Shown here piece by piece: positions 19,513-27,696 of a DNA stretch of 64,000 nt (the first letter of the stretch is position 1; the number at the start of each line of letters is the position of its first letter). The translations under genes were made by a program, and so were the position numbers. The stretch lies in the NCBI RefSeq assembly GCF_019343195.1, contig NZ_RPHB01000007.1, positions 62,001-126,000 of the forward strand, read 5' to 3'. The notes under the pieces are model-generated. The model was not told the origin of the DNA, did not search any database, and worked only from the letters and a program-made list of their open reading frames with translations. This DNA comes from Arthrospiribacter ruber (GTDB lineage Bacteria > Bacteroidota > Bacteroidia > Cytophagales > Cyclobacteriaceae).

Positions 19513-20913
19513 TCAATCTTCCAGAAAATAAAATTTACCCGATTTCCGGTATTTTTCCTGAAGCAGGGGGATTCTCTGTACCAGATTCCTGAAAACCCCA
19601 TCCTCATCAATCACCACTTCAGGTTTTTCCTCCAGAAAATTTTTGTAGGCATCTGCCATGTCTTTGAAATCTTCAAAATCAGAAAGTACTTCTCTGGATA
19701 TATAATAATTCAGGTATGGGGTTACCTGAGTCGCATTTTTATAAAACCCTAAATCATTCCCCAATACCAACACCCTTTTATTCTTACTGATTTCATGTTC
19801 CTGCTTGTAAATTACTGCATACTCTTGCAGTTCATTTCTTTCACTTTTGACGTACCACCAAGCGTATCCTATCAGCGGAATTCCCAAAACAAACACATAA
19901 GCCAAAATCCTGTTCACAAAGCCTCTTTTGGCCACAATAAAAAACATGGAAATAAAATAAGCCATGGAAGGAATAAGGATCAGAAGCTGATAGGGAGTCC
20001 TTCTGTTGATCAGAAATACTGAAGAAGCGGCAAATACCAAGTAAATCATCATCAATTGCAGTTGCTTCTGCTGATTGACCGTCAAAGACTTAAAAAGTGA
20101 ACTGAGAAAAATTCCGATAACCGTAAAAAACAATGGTGTCACATACAGCAGTAGCATATCCCTGAAACCTACATGGACATACACTTCACCCAATCTGCCT
20201 GTCAATATGTATTCGATAACGAATTCCGGCAATGCATCTATCCAGAAATAATACAAAGCACAAATCCCAATGGGTATGGTATAGCCTATCAGCGAAAGTA
20301 AAAGCTGTCTAAAACTAAACCCGCTCACTACAATACCTGCCAATATGAGATAAGGGAAAAAGATCACCAACGGAAAATGGAAACATAATGCAATTCCAGC
20401 GTAAAGACCCACCAATAGAACCGAATCTGAGCCTTCCTTTTGGAGCACTGTCTGGGCAAACAACTGTCCCAATGCAAACACAATGAAAGTACTCCCCAGC
20501 AAAGCAGGGGACAGGGTAACCAGGTCAAAAGAACAATAAAACAAGATCATGACCACAAATGCCGGAATGTAGGTATTCTCGTCGTAAGACTTATACCGCA
20601 TGAAAAGGCCATTTAGATAGGCCATCTGGACAAACACAACCAATCCTGCCAGAATCTTGTACACAATTACAGACCTGCCAAAAACAAGATGAAGCAACCA
20701 ATAAACCCCTCCTGCCAATGGGCCGGTGTCGTCCAGAATGTCTTTATACATATGCTTACCCTCGGCCATCCTTTCCCCTAGAAGCATCCAGACCATCTCA
20801 GGTTGTAACAGAGGCATGTCCAGCAACCAGATATAAATACCACTCATCAAAACCATCAAAGCCAATAGGGCCAAAAGGCGAAAAGGATCGTTTATTCTAA
20901 AAAAGCTTATCAA
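19513..20913 (-). CDS. Polytopic membrane protein with GT-C-like features
   Basis: The 466-residue protein has about ten transmembrane helices and a soluble C-terminal tail of around 90 residues. An N-terminal loop reads EGKHMYKDILDDTGPLAG. It resembles the first luminal loop of GT-C/PMT-type glycosyltransferases, where an acidic residue is catalytic, so a lipid-linked sugar transferase is possible. This is inference from one motif and topology, and it could instead belong to an uncharacterised Bacteroidota membrane family. It is a single gene, transcribed away from rbfA. Confidence 0.5.
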   Translation of the reverse strand: MISFFRINDPFRLLALLALMVLMSGIYIWLLDMPLLQPEMVWMLLGERMAEGKHMYKDILDDTGPLAGGVYWLLHLVFGRSVIVYKILAGLVVFVQMAYLNGLFMRYKSYDENTYIPAFVVMILFYCSFDLVTLSPALLGSTFIVFALGQLFAQTVLQKEGSDSVLLVGLYAGIALCFHFPLVIFFPYLILAGIVVSGFSFRQLLLSLIGYTIPIGICALYYFWIDALPEFVIEYILTGRLGEVYVHVGFRDMLLLYVTPLFFTVIGIFLSSLFKSLTVNQQKQLQLMMIYLVFAASSVFLINRRTPYQLLILIPSMAYFISMFFIVAKRGFVNRILAYVFVLGIPLIGYAWWYVKSERNELQEYAVIYKQEHEISKNKRVLVLGNDLGFYKNATQVTPYLNYYISREVLSDFEDFKDMADAYKNFLEEKPEVVIDEDGVFRNLVQRIPLLQEKYRKSGKFYFLED

Positions 20914-20981
20914 AATCTATTTGTGGATGAGTGGTGGTACAATCAGAACTCCCGAAATTAAAGGTTAGTCATTTAATTCAC

Positions 20982-20989
20982 TAAATTTG
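20982..20989 (+). promoter_or_regulatory. Probable rbfA -7 element
   Basis: TAAATTTG matches TAnnTTTG and lies 19 bases before the rbfA ATG, giving a short leader of about 10 bases. Confidence 0.4.
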
Positions 20990-21007
20990 TTCCAATTTTA
21001 ATCTGAT

Positions 21008-21388
21008 ATGGAAAGTAAAAGACAACAGAAATACAGCAAGCTGATCCAAAAGGAACTTGGAGAGATTTTTCAGAAAGAAGCCAAGCACCTGATAGGCAGT
21101 GCCTTTATCACGGTAGCAAGGGTTTTGGTAAGCCCTGATCTCGGTCTGGCAAAAGTATACCTCAGTTTTCTGATGGAAAAAGACAAACCTGTATTTGAAA
21201 AGCTGAACGACAAGAAAAGCGAGCTGCGCAAACATTTGGGAAACAGAATCGGAAAAAGTGTCCGTATAGTTCCGGAAATCGCATTATTTATGGATGACTC
21301 TGCCTCCTATGCCCAGCACATGGATGCCGTTATCTCCAAATTAGACATCCCTGAGTCTTCTGAAGAAGACGAAGAGGAAGAAGATTAA
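21008..21388 (+). CDS. rbfA: 30S ribosome-binding factor A
   Basis: RbfA binds the immature 30S subunit and helps mature the 5' end of 16S rRNA. The 126-residue protein starts with ESKRQQKYSKLIQKELGEIF and contains the KH-type segment VSPDLGLAKVYLSF, followed by RKHLGNRIGKSVRIVPEIALFMDDS, all family hallmarks. The C-terminus ends in a run of acidic residues. A permease gene begins 12 bases after its stop, so the two are probably co-transcribed. Confidence 0.93.
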   Translation: MESKRQQKYSKLIQKELGEIFQKEAKHLIGSAFITVARVLVSPDLGLAKVYLSFLMEKDKPVFEKLNDKKSELRKHLGNRIGKSVRIVPEIALFMDDSASYAQHMDAVISKLDIPESSEEDEEEED

Positions 21389-21399
21389 CCTGCCATCTT

Positions 21400-22626
21400 T
21401 TGAACGTATCCTATTTTATAGCCTCTAGGTATTTCCGTAGCAAAAAGAAACGGAATTTCATCACCATCCTTTCCAGAATTTCTATGATTGGAGTGGCAGT
21501 GGGTACTATGGCCCTGGTCGTAGTGCTTTCTGTATTCAATGGTCTGGAAGATCTGGTAAGAGGCCTATATGCCTCCTTTGATGCTGAGCTGAAGGTAGAA
21601 CCTGCACTGGGCAAGTCATTTGAAGCTGATCCGAAATGGATTGAAGGGATACGAAAGGTAGAAGGTGTGGCATTGTTGACCGAAGTGATAGAAGACAATG
21701 CATTGTTCAGGTATCGGGACAACCAACACCTTGCTAAAATAAAAGGCGTATCAGAAGCCTATCTGGAAGATCCTGACAGGTTTGCCGAAGGCTATGTATG
21801 GGGCAATCTTGATCTTGGAACAGATGTACAGCCTAAAGCTATCATTGGAAGGGGGGTTGGCTTTTTCCTGTCTGTGGATTTGGACAATGATTTTGAACTG
21901 CTTCAGGTATATTATCCCAAAGCCCCAAGGAGTGCCGGGTCTATTGACCCAAACCAACTCTACAACAGGGATATCATCAAACCTGCGGCATTTTTCAGCA
22001 TTGAAAAGGACTTTGACGACAACTACATCATTGCCCCCATTGCTTTTGTCAGCAAGCTACTCAATTACGGACAGAAAAGAACCTCACTGGAAATCAAAGT
22101 GGCGGATGGGTACCGGATTCAAGGAGTGAAAAATAAACTTAGGGAGCATTTAGGTGAGGATTTTTTGGTCAAAGACACCGACGAACAACACGCAGGTATA
22201 CTCAGGACCATCAAGATTGAAAAACTTTTTGTCTTCATTACCTTAAGTTTTATACTGGCTATTGCTTCATTTAACATTTTCTTTTCATTGAGTATGATGG
22301 CGATAGAAAAGAAAAAAGATACTGCCATTCTGTTTGCCATGGGTGCAAGAGAAAAGCTTGTCAAACAGATCTATATCAAACAAGGTGCGATCATCGCCCT
22401 GTCCGGGGCATTAATAGGACTGATGGCAGGCTTTGCCATAGTTTGGGTTCAGGACAATTTCGGCCTGGTTTCGCTGGGAATCAGTTCCTCCGTCATTGAC
22501 AGCTATCCTGTGAAAATTGTCTGGACAGATTTTTTATGGACAAGCTTGGCAGTGATCACCATTACATTTTTGGCATCTTATAGACCTGCGCTTATCGCTT
22601 CCAAAGTAAAATCTACGGACCTTTGA
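21400..22626 (+). CDS. LolC/LolE-family ABC transporter permease
   Basis: The 408-residue protein has the architecture of LolC/E permeases, which help extract lipoproteins from the inner membrane for transport to the outer membrane. One N-terminal transmembrane helix near residue 25 is followed by a large periplasmic domain and a FtsX-type unit of three helices from about residue 270 to 405. The N-terminus NVSYFIASRYFRSKKKRNFI is typical. TTG at 21400 is taken as start because the conserved N-terminal residues begin there. The LolD-type ATPase is not in the window. Confidence 0.88.
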   Translation: MNVSYFIASRYFRSKKKRNFITILSRISMIGVAVGTMALVVVLSVFNGLEDLVRGLYASFDAELKVEPALGKSFEADPKWIEGIRKVEGVALLTEVIEDNALFRYRDNQHLAKIKGVSEAYLEDPDRFAEGYVWGNLDLGTDVQPKAIIGRGVGFFLSVDLDNDFELLQVYYPKAPRSAGSIDPNQLYNRDIIKPAAFFSIEKDFDDNYIIAPIAFVSKLLNYGQKRTSLEIKVADGYRIQGVKNKLREHLGEDFLVKDTDEQHAGILRTIKIEKLFVFITLSFILAIASFNIFFSLSMMAIEKKKDTAILFAMGAREKLVKQIYIKQGAIIALSGALIGLMAGFAIVWVQDNFGLVSLGISSSVIDSYPVKIVWTDFLWTSLAVITITFLASYRPALIASKVKSTDL

Positions 22627-22793
22627 TGGACTTAAGTTTAAATTCAATCTTAGCAGTATGAATAATTTATAATTGAAATTTTTCTTAAAAAAACCGGTCC
22701 GCTGATCACAGTCAATAGACTACAGAAGAAGTGAAAATATTGCTGGCATTACCTTAAGTTCTTGATCATTGAAAACTGGATAATCATAAAAGT

Positions 22794-22823
22794 AAAAAAG
22801 CCGTGAATACACTTCACAGCTTT
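22794..22823 (-). terminator. Terminator downstream of the tRNA-like pair
   Basis: Read on the minus strand, AAAGCTGTGAA pairs with TTCACGGCTTT (11 bp including one G-T pair) around a five-base loop, then a T run. It lies about 30 bases after the second tRNA-like gene and would end their transcript. Confidence 0.7.
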
Positions 22824-22854
22824 AGTCAATTAACAATAAACCCAAAATAACCAG

Positions 22855-22979
22855 CTGTAGGAGAAGGATTCGAACCTCCACGGAGAAGTTAGGCAAAAAT
22901 ACGAGCTCGCTATTCGCTTTATCCTTTGGTCTCCACCCCCGAGACAGGAGGGCTTGTCTGCCAATTTCAACATCCTACA
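22855..22979 (-). ncRNA. tRNA-like RNA with extra-long variable arm (copy 1)
   Basis: A 125-nt sequence folds as a class II tRNA. The acceptor TGTAGGA pairs with TCCTACA (7 bp). The D arm has TTG/CAA with a Leu-like AAATTGGCAGA loop, the anticodon arm has CCCTC/GGGGG with loop CTGTCTC (anticodon position GTC), and the T arm has GGAGG/CCTTC with the invariant TTCGAAT loop. The base after the acceptor is G. The region between anticodon and T arms is 56 nt, against about 12-20 in normal class II tRNAs. It can form GGAGA/TCTCC outside and GCGAA/TTTGC inside. No CCA is encoded. It is not a standard tRNA for any amino acid that I recognise. Confidence 0.7.
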
Positions 22980-23030
22980 GTATAAATTTTTCAAACTTTG
23001 CCAACAGTCGTTTACTGTTAGTAATTTTGG

Positions 23031-23154
23031 CTGTAGGAGAAGGATTCGAACCTCCAAAGGGCAGTTAGGTAAAATACGAGCTCGCTATTTACTTTATTCC
23101 GAAATCCCCACCCCCGAGACAGGAGGGCATGTTTGCCAATTTCATCATCCTACA
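23031..23154 (-). ncRNA. tRNA-like RNA with extra-long variable arm (copy 2)
   Basis: A 124-nt second copy lies 51 bases upstream of copy 1 in the direction of transcription. The acceptor, anticodon arm and loop, T arm, discriminator G and the AGCGAGCTCGTATTTT block of the variable region are identical to copy 1. Differences keep pairing: the D stem is ATG/CAT instead of TTG/CAA, and the inner variable stem GTAAA/TTTAC replaces GCGAA/TTTGC. The three bases after the discriminator are CCA, which may be an encoded tail or chance. The variable region is 55 nt. Confidence 0.7.
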
Positions 23155-23195
23155 ATTCTGTGTTTCAATAAGACCTTTTGTCTTTGTTGATGATT

Positions 23196-23203
23196 CAAAG
23201 TTA
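23196..23203 (-). promoter_or_regulatory. Probable -7 element for the tRNA-like pair
   Basis: TAACTTTG on the minus strand matches TAnnTTTG exactly and ends 41 bases before the 5' end of copy 2. A -33 element at the expected distance was not found. Confidence 0.4.
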
Positions 23204-23414
23204 ATAAAACATCTTACTATTTAAAATTATTTCAATGAATTAGCCGTTTTTTTACATTATATTTAATTTTCAAATTATTTCATTATCAAATCGTTAAAAG
23301 TTAAGCTAAAATCAAAGTGGGTTTTAAGGATTTAAAAATTATTAGGCAGGAATCGGTTTAAGACATGGTATTTTCTACTAAAAAAAGTCGACAGGACAGT
23401 TATAAATGATAGAT

Positions 23415-23804
23415 TTAGCCTCTTTTCTTTCTGAAAAAATTCAAATAAACAGATAATACCAAAGCCAGTAGGGAAAATACCAACGTCAATGTATCTACTA
23501 CATTCTCGGGAAGATGAATTCCAAAAACCCTTTGGAGCAAAAAACTGATGTAAGAATTGGGAAGGTCAGACTCACCCAGCTGTCGCAAAATCTCAAAGTG
23601 CCAATCTGTCAATGGACAATACCCCAAACCATACCATATTCCCAGAATACCCCATGAGGCAAATGTAATCCCAATGGTAAACAGGTGCCATCTTAGTAAT
23701 GGTTTGTATATCCATGCAAATAGGTTGAACAGAATCAACGCAGTATGAAAAGTAAGGAAGAAGTAATCTCCGACTTTCAATAACAATTCATTTCCCTCCA
23801 TCAT
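23415..23804 (-). CDS. DUF2784 family membrane protein
   Basis: The 129-residue protein has four predicted transmembrane helices. It carries the features I associate with DUF2784: WHLFTIGITFASWGILGIWYG followed by GYCPLTDWHFEILRQLG, with the conserved Cys-Pro-Leu-Thr next to a tryptophan and an ELR-like segment. The function of the family is unknown. The frame is open to a GTG at 23822, but the ATG at 23804 (or 23801) gives a better start directly before the first helix. The gene stands alone between the tRNA-like genes and a divergently read coiled-coil gene. Confidence 0.7.
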   Translation of the reverse strand: MMEGNELLLKVGDYFFLTFHTALILFNLFAWIYKPLLRWHLFTIGITFASWGILGIWYGLGYCPLTDWHFEILRQLGESDLPNSYISFLLQRVFGIHLPENVVDTLTLVFSLLALVLSVYLNFFRKKRG

Positions 23805-24061
23805 CCATTTTTTTTGTCTCACCTGATAATAACAAGATATCCCCGATTTTGCAAAAATTGAAATGAATAGAAACTAAAGACTTATTGGAAAAGTAATATT
23901 TTTACCTCATATACCTGAGTCTTTGAACAAAAAATATATTTTTCTCCGGTTATTTTTTGATAATTTACTAATAAACAGGCATATTTATTGCTAACCCTAC
24001 AAAATCAGGATAAAAACTGAAAAAAAACTTCATTAAATAGTACAAAATACACCAATCTCTA

Positions 24062-24658
24062 ATGAAAAAAGCCACAATTATCGGACTACTCACTTTTTTT
24101 GCATTTACTACTTATGTAGTTGGCCAACAGGAAGAGCCCGCTCCCTCTTTGAATTCAGGAACCATCTCAAGCCAGTTTGACTATATCAACTCTGTTTCAA
24201 ATAATTTTCAGGAATATAAAGTGGTCAAGCGCACCAATTTGGATAAGATCAGAAAAAACGTAACCGATTCCCTTAATGTCTTCAAGGATCAACTGGTCAC
24301 TGTGAAAAAAGACCTAAAAGAAAGACAGGAACAAATTGCCGGTCTGGAAGCACAAATGTCCGAATTGCAAGATCAACTTACTTTAGCTGTTTCTGAAAGG
24401 GACAGCTTTGAATTTTTGGGTATGCCCATCCATAAATCTGCCTATAGCAGCATCATGTGGACAATAGTCCTGATATTGACCGGTGCACTTCTATTTTTCC
24501 TGTTCCAGTACAGTCAGAGTCACAAAGTAATCTCCAAAGCAAGGAAAGACCTTGAAGATACAATGGAAGAGTTTGAGCAGCACAGGAAAAACACCTTGGA
24601 AAGAGAAAGAAAACTAAAACGAGAATTGGTAGACGCCATGAACAAAAGACCTGTTTAA
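24062..24658 (+). CDS. Exported coiled-coil protein with internal membrane helix
   Basis: The 198-residue protein has a signal peptide (cut after VVGQ), a periplasmic coiled coil around residues 55-120 rich in heptad Leu/Ile with KKDLKERQEQIAGLEAQM, one transmembrane helix at about residues 138-158, and a second, cytoplasmic coiled coil to the end. Proteins of this kind are common in Cytophagales but have no established function. I believe some carry a tRNA methyltransferase label in databases, and nothing in this sequence supports that. It has the same overall design as the protein at 3021-3482. Confidence 0.65.
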   Translation: MKKATIIGLLTFFAFTTYVVGQQEEPAPSLNSGTISSQFDYINSVSNNFQEYKVVKRTNLDKIRKNVTDSLNVFKDQLVTVKKDLKERQEQIAGLEAQMSELQDQLTLAVSERDSFEFLGMPIHKSAYSSIMWTIVLILTGALLFFLFQYSQSHKVISKARKDLEDTMEEFEQHRKNTLERERKLKRELVDAMNKRPV

Positions 24659-24671
24659 GACAGGTTTTTTT
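24649..24671 (+). terminator. Short terminator overlapping the stop codon
   Basis: ACCTGT (24649-24654) pairs with ACAGGT (24660-24665), followed by a T run. The stem begins inside the last codons of the coiled-coil gene. Confidence 0.6.
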
Positions 24672-24705
24672 ATGTCTTTCCTGAATCAGTTTTTTATATT
24701 TCGGG

Positions 24706-25293
24706 ATGAAAAAACTAACTGTTTACTGCGGATCCAATAAAGGGAAAGATAAAAAATATGCTTCAGCCGCACTCAAGCTGGCTGAAGAGATGGCAAAAAG
24801 AGAACTTGACCTGGTATATGGTGCAGGTAATGTTGGACTTATGGGAGTGATAGCAGACCAAATGCTGCAATCAGGAAGGAAGGTTTTTGGCATCATTCCC
24901 CAGAAATTAGTAGACATAGAAGTAGCACATACGGGCTGCACAGAACTTACTGTGGTGGAAACCATGAGGGATAGGAAGTGGCTGATGGCAGAAAGGGGAG
25001 ATGGTTTTATCGCCATGCCCGGAGGGATTGGTACTTTTGAGGAGCTTTTTGAAATCATGACCCTCAATCAGCTAGCCTATATCAGCAAGCCTTTGGCCCT
25101 CTACAATGTCAATGGCTATTATGACAAACTGATAGATTTTTTAAATCATTCTGTAAATGAAGGTTTTCTCCATCAGTCCCAGTTGCAGGTATTGATCATT
25201 TCTGATGACCCAGTACAGCTTTTGGACAAAATGGAGGCATTTCAGCCCAAAAAGATGGACAAAAAGGAAATTGACAAATGGGAAGTGAAATAG
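24706..25293 (+). CDS. LOG family protein (nucleotide 5'-monophosphate phosphoribohydrolase-like)
   Basis: The 195-residue protein belongs to the LOG/Rossmann family that in plants and some bacteria releases cytokinin bases from their riboside monophosphates. In many bacteria it acts on other nucleoside monophosphates. The defining motif PGGIGTFEEL is at residues 105-114, and the conserved RDRKWLM precedes it by about 15 residues. The N-terminal VYCGSNKG and YGAGNVGLMG loops complete the nucleotide site. The length is normal. The true substrate is unknown. Confidence 0.88.
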   Translation: MKKLTVYCGSNKGKDKKYASAALKLAEEMAKRELDLVYGAGNVGLMGVIADQMLQSGRKVFGIIPQKLVDIEVAHTGCTELTVVETMRDRKWLMAERGDGFIAMPGGIGTFEELFEIMTLNQLAYISKPLALYNVNGYYDKLIDFLNHSVNEGFLHQSQLQVLIISDDPVQLLDKMEAFQPKKMDKKEIDKWEVK

Positions 25294-25302
25294 TCCTGAT
25301 GA

Positions 25303-25803
25303 TCAGGGTGTAAAATCAGGTGCACAGTGCCGGTCAAGCATGTTCATCATTTTTTCAAGGTAAACCTGATCTTCTTGGTCAAAATCGTCAAGCTGATCGC
25401 TGTCGACATCCAACACTATCCATACTTCATCCTTAAAAAAACCGGGAACAACAATCTCTGATTTAGAAGCCGAACTACAGGCAATATGACCTGGGAAAGC
25501 TTCTACATCGGGGACAAGTTGGGTAAACCCCTTCTCCCAAGCGGTTCCGCATACGCCCTTTCCTTTACGGATTCTTGTACAGGCTAGAGGACCTTGAAAA
25601 GGTCCCAATACCAACTCGCTGCCCTTCACCAAGTAAAATCCTACCCAAAAAAAACCAAACCCTTCCTTCAAGACTGCGGCAACATTAGCAAGGTTGGCAT
25701 AAGTATCTTTCTCACTCGATATCAAAGCTTCAATCTGAGGCAAGATGGCTTCGTACTTTTCTGATTTTGTAGCTGCTTCGGGGATATATATGGATTCTGC
25801 CAT
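25303..25803 (-). CDS. msrC: Free methionine-(R)-sulfoxide reductase, GAF domain
   Basis: The enzyme repairs oxidised free methionine using a GAF fold with catalytic cysteines. The 166-residue protein has the diagnostic segments GPFQGPLACTRI, GKGVCGTAW and FPGHIACSSASKSEIVVP, placing Cys75, Cys85 and Cys109 where the three redox-active cysteines of fRMsr occur. It starts immediately at the ribD stop codon (bases 25803 and 25804), so it is translated from the same message as ribD. There is no signal peptide; it acts in the cytoplasm. Confidence 0.92.
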   Translation of the reverse strand: MAESIYIPEAATKSEKYEAILPQIEALISSEKDTYANLANVAAVLKEGFGFFWVGFYLVKGSELVLGPFQGPLACTRIRKGKGVCGTAWEKGFTQLVPDVEAFPGHIACSSASKSEIVVPGFFKDEVWIVLDVDSDQLDDFDQEDQVYLEKMMNMLDRHCAPDFTP

Positions 25804-26841
25804 TTACTTTTCTGTATGATTTTTAAAGATTTTCAAATGGTCTCCCTGCATGCTGATTTGATCAAAAGACCTTCCTTTCATTTGAGGAGCATGGATTCCT
25901 GTACCAAAACAAACATTTGAAGTAAAAACCCTCGCTTCGTCCCAAAGGTTCTTTGAAATGAGCTTATTTAATATTTTGGCACCCCCTTCTATGATGATGC
26001 TCTGGATTTTTTTTGAATAAAGATCCTGAAGTACATCCTCCAGGTCAAAACCATCTTTCAATTTTATAAATGAAAGGTTTTCTTGATCCGACCGGTCAGA
26101 TTGATGGTAGCAAAGCGTAGGTATTTTTTGGTCAAATAAATGCAAATCATTGGGCAAACTGAGGTTTCTGTCTATCAGCACTCGGATAGGGTTTTTTCCG
26201 GTCCACTCTCTTACATCCAACCTGGGATTGTCATATTTTGCCGTAAGGGTACCCACCATGATGGCATCTTCCTCGCTTCTCCATTTGTGCACCAATTGTC
26301 TGCTGTAAGGATTGCTGATCCACTTACTGTCATAATTCTCTCTTGCCACAAAACCATCTTGGGTTTCTGCCCATTTCAGGATGATAAATGGTCGCTTTTT
26401 TTGAATGAAAGTAAAAAAGCGCTTATTGAGCTCAATTGCTTCTTTTTCCATAATCCCCTGCACCACCTCCACGCCAGCATCACGGAGTTTCTGAATTCCC
26501 CTTCCGCCAACCAATGGATTGGAATCTACAGCAGCTATGATTACCTTTTTTACTTTTCTTTCTATCAAAAGGTCTGCACAAGGAGGTGTCTTCCCCCAGT
26601 GTGAACAGGGCTCCAAGGTTACATATACAGTAGATTTGGAAAGAAGCTCTTTGTTTTTGACAGAGGCAATGGCATTGGGTTCTGCATGCGGGCCTCCATA
26701 CTTCATGTGGTATCCCTCCCCAATTATTCTGTCCTGATGTACCACTACACAGCCTACCATAGGATTAGGACTAACAGAACCTCTGCCCAGTTCAGCCAGG
26801 TCCAAAGCCCTCCTCATGTATTGTACATCTTTGTCCATCAT
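25804..26841 (-). CDS. ribD: Bifunctional riboflavin biosynthesis deaminase/reductase
   Basis: RibD performs two steps of riboflavin synthesis: deamination of the pyrimidine ring and NADPH-dependent reduction of the ribose side chain. In the 345-residue protein the N-terminal deaminase carries the zinc site His52-Ala-Glu54 and Cys79/Cys88 in PCSHWGKTPPC. The C-terminal reductase domain begins around residue 150 with RPFIILKWAETQDG and includes the IIIEGGAKILN block. Two adjacent ATGs make the exact start uncertain by one codon. No FMN riboswitch is seen upstream. It is coupled to msrC. Confidence 0.93.
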   Translation of the reverse strand: MMDKDVQYMRRALDLAELGRGSVSPNPMVGCVVVHQDRIIGEGYHMKYGGPHAEPNAIASVKNKELLSKSTVYVTLEPCSHWGKTPPCADLLIERKVKKVIIAAVDSNPLVGGRGIQKLRDAGVEVVQGIMEKEAIELNKRFFTFIQKKRPFIILKWAETQDGFVARENYDSKWISNPYSRQLVHKWRSEEDAIMVGTLTAKYDNPRLDVREWTGKNPIRVLIDRNLSLPNDLHLFDQKIPTLCYHQSDRSDQENLSFIKLKDGFDLEDVLQDLYSKKIQSIIIEGGAKILNKLISKNLWDEARVFTSNVCFGTGIHAPQMKGRSFDQISMQGDHLKIFKNHTEK

Positions 26842-26843
26842 GC

Positions 26844-27632
26844 TTATTCTCCTCTAGGTCTCAAAGTAACATTACCCACCTGAGTGGTCTGCCTGGGCCC
26901 TACGTTAACATTATTCAAAGTATCTGAAAAAAAATCCGGATTCAATGGTTGAATGATAAGTCTATAGTTTCCACTTAACCCTCTAAGACGAAAGTCGCCG
27001 GAATTGGCAACTACACCGGTGGAAGCGACAGTATCCCTACCTTGAACTGCATAAAGCACAGCTCTTTGATTTTGCGGTCTGATAGACCCTGAAATACTCC
27101 CTGTATTAAGAGATGAAAAGGCCCTTAGTCTAGGGACTAATTCAAGATTGTCACCATCCCCTTCAAAAATAGAGCGGTACACTTCAAAATCAATGAACAC
27201 ATCCAAGGACAATCCCGGCTCCATGGAAAGGCTGAAACTGACAGATGGGGAATTGTCAGCAAGATTAAGGTTTGTCCTTTCTTCACCCCTTTTAATAAAA
27301 TTATCAGCGCCGAGCTTCAAAGTAAGTCCTGTGATATTGCCTGCAGGCAGTTCTCCCCTACCGACCAAATATTGACTCTCACCTACAAGTGCTGCAACAT
27401 TTACTTTTTTGTCAACCACTTCATTAGGGAAAAATTTTGGATCTGCATTATCCTGCCCCCTTGTCCCTGTTGCCTGTACTTCTACACCCAACACTTCTAC
27501 CCAGACTTCATCAAAATCTCCTGGAGCATCTATCAAAAATACATTTACCAAAGCTGTGGTTCTTTCTGTCTGATCCGTACAGGAGATAATAAGACAGCAA
27601 ATCAAAATCAGAGAAATTCCTAGTTTATTCAC
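26844..27632 (-). CDS. DUF4382 lipoprotein (paralog 1)
   Basis: The 262-residue protein starts with a lipoprotein signal; the lipobox LIISC puts the lipidated cysteine near residue 18. The mature part begins with the DUF4382 pattern VNVFLIDAPGDFDEVWVEVLGVEVQ and continues into an all-beta region; the C-terminal third (from GSISGSIRPQ) looks like a carboxypeptidase-regulatory/transthyretin-like domain. DUF4382 proteins are surface or periplasmic lipoproteins of unknown role. It lies two bases from the ribD start, but whether it shares that promoter is unclear. Confidence 0.8.
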   Translation of the reverse strand: MNKLGISLILICCLIISCTDQTERTTALVNVFLIDAPGDFDEVWVEVLGVEVQATGTRGQDNADPKFFPNEVVDKKVNVAALVGESQYLVGRGELPAGNITGLTLKLGADNFIKRGEERTNLNLADNSPSVSFSLSMEPGLSLDVFIDFEVYRSIFEGDGDNLELVPRLRAFSSLNTGSISGSIRPQNQRAVLYAVQGRDTVASTGVVANSGDFRLRGLSGNYRLIIQPLNPDFFSDTLNNVNVGPRQTTQVGNVTLRPRGE

Positions 27633-27659
27633 ATGACAAATTTAAAAAAGAATATGAAA

Positions 27660-27686
27660 AACAAAGCCACCCAAAGTGGATGGCTT
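27660..27686 (-). terminator. Terminator of DUF4382 paralog 2
   Basis: AAAGCCA (27663-27669) pairs with TGGCTTT (27680-27686); on the minus strand the hairpin is followed by GTTTTTC just after the stop at 27697. Confidence 0.55.
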
Positions 27687-27696
27687 TAAAATTTCA

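Larger units (their letters stand above)
22627..23414. other. Gene-free region carrying two tRNA-like genes
   Basis: Between the LolC/E permease and the DUF2784 gene. No protein gene was accepted; two minus-strand tRNA-like genes with a terminator and a promoter-like element occupy 22794-23203. The rest is AT-rich with no feature seen. Confidence 0.6.

Noticed and set aside
22830-23057. A 75-codon minus-strand reading frame over the tRNA-like genes
   Set aside because: It lies over structured RNA sequence, and the translated product has no protein-like pattern.
22855-23154. Ordinary tRNA-Leu, tRNA-Asp or a tRNA with a group I intron
   Set aside because: The anticodon position GTC does not fit Leu, the D loop and long arm do not fit Asp, and about 40 extra bases are far too few for a group I intron.
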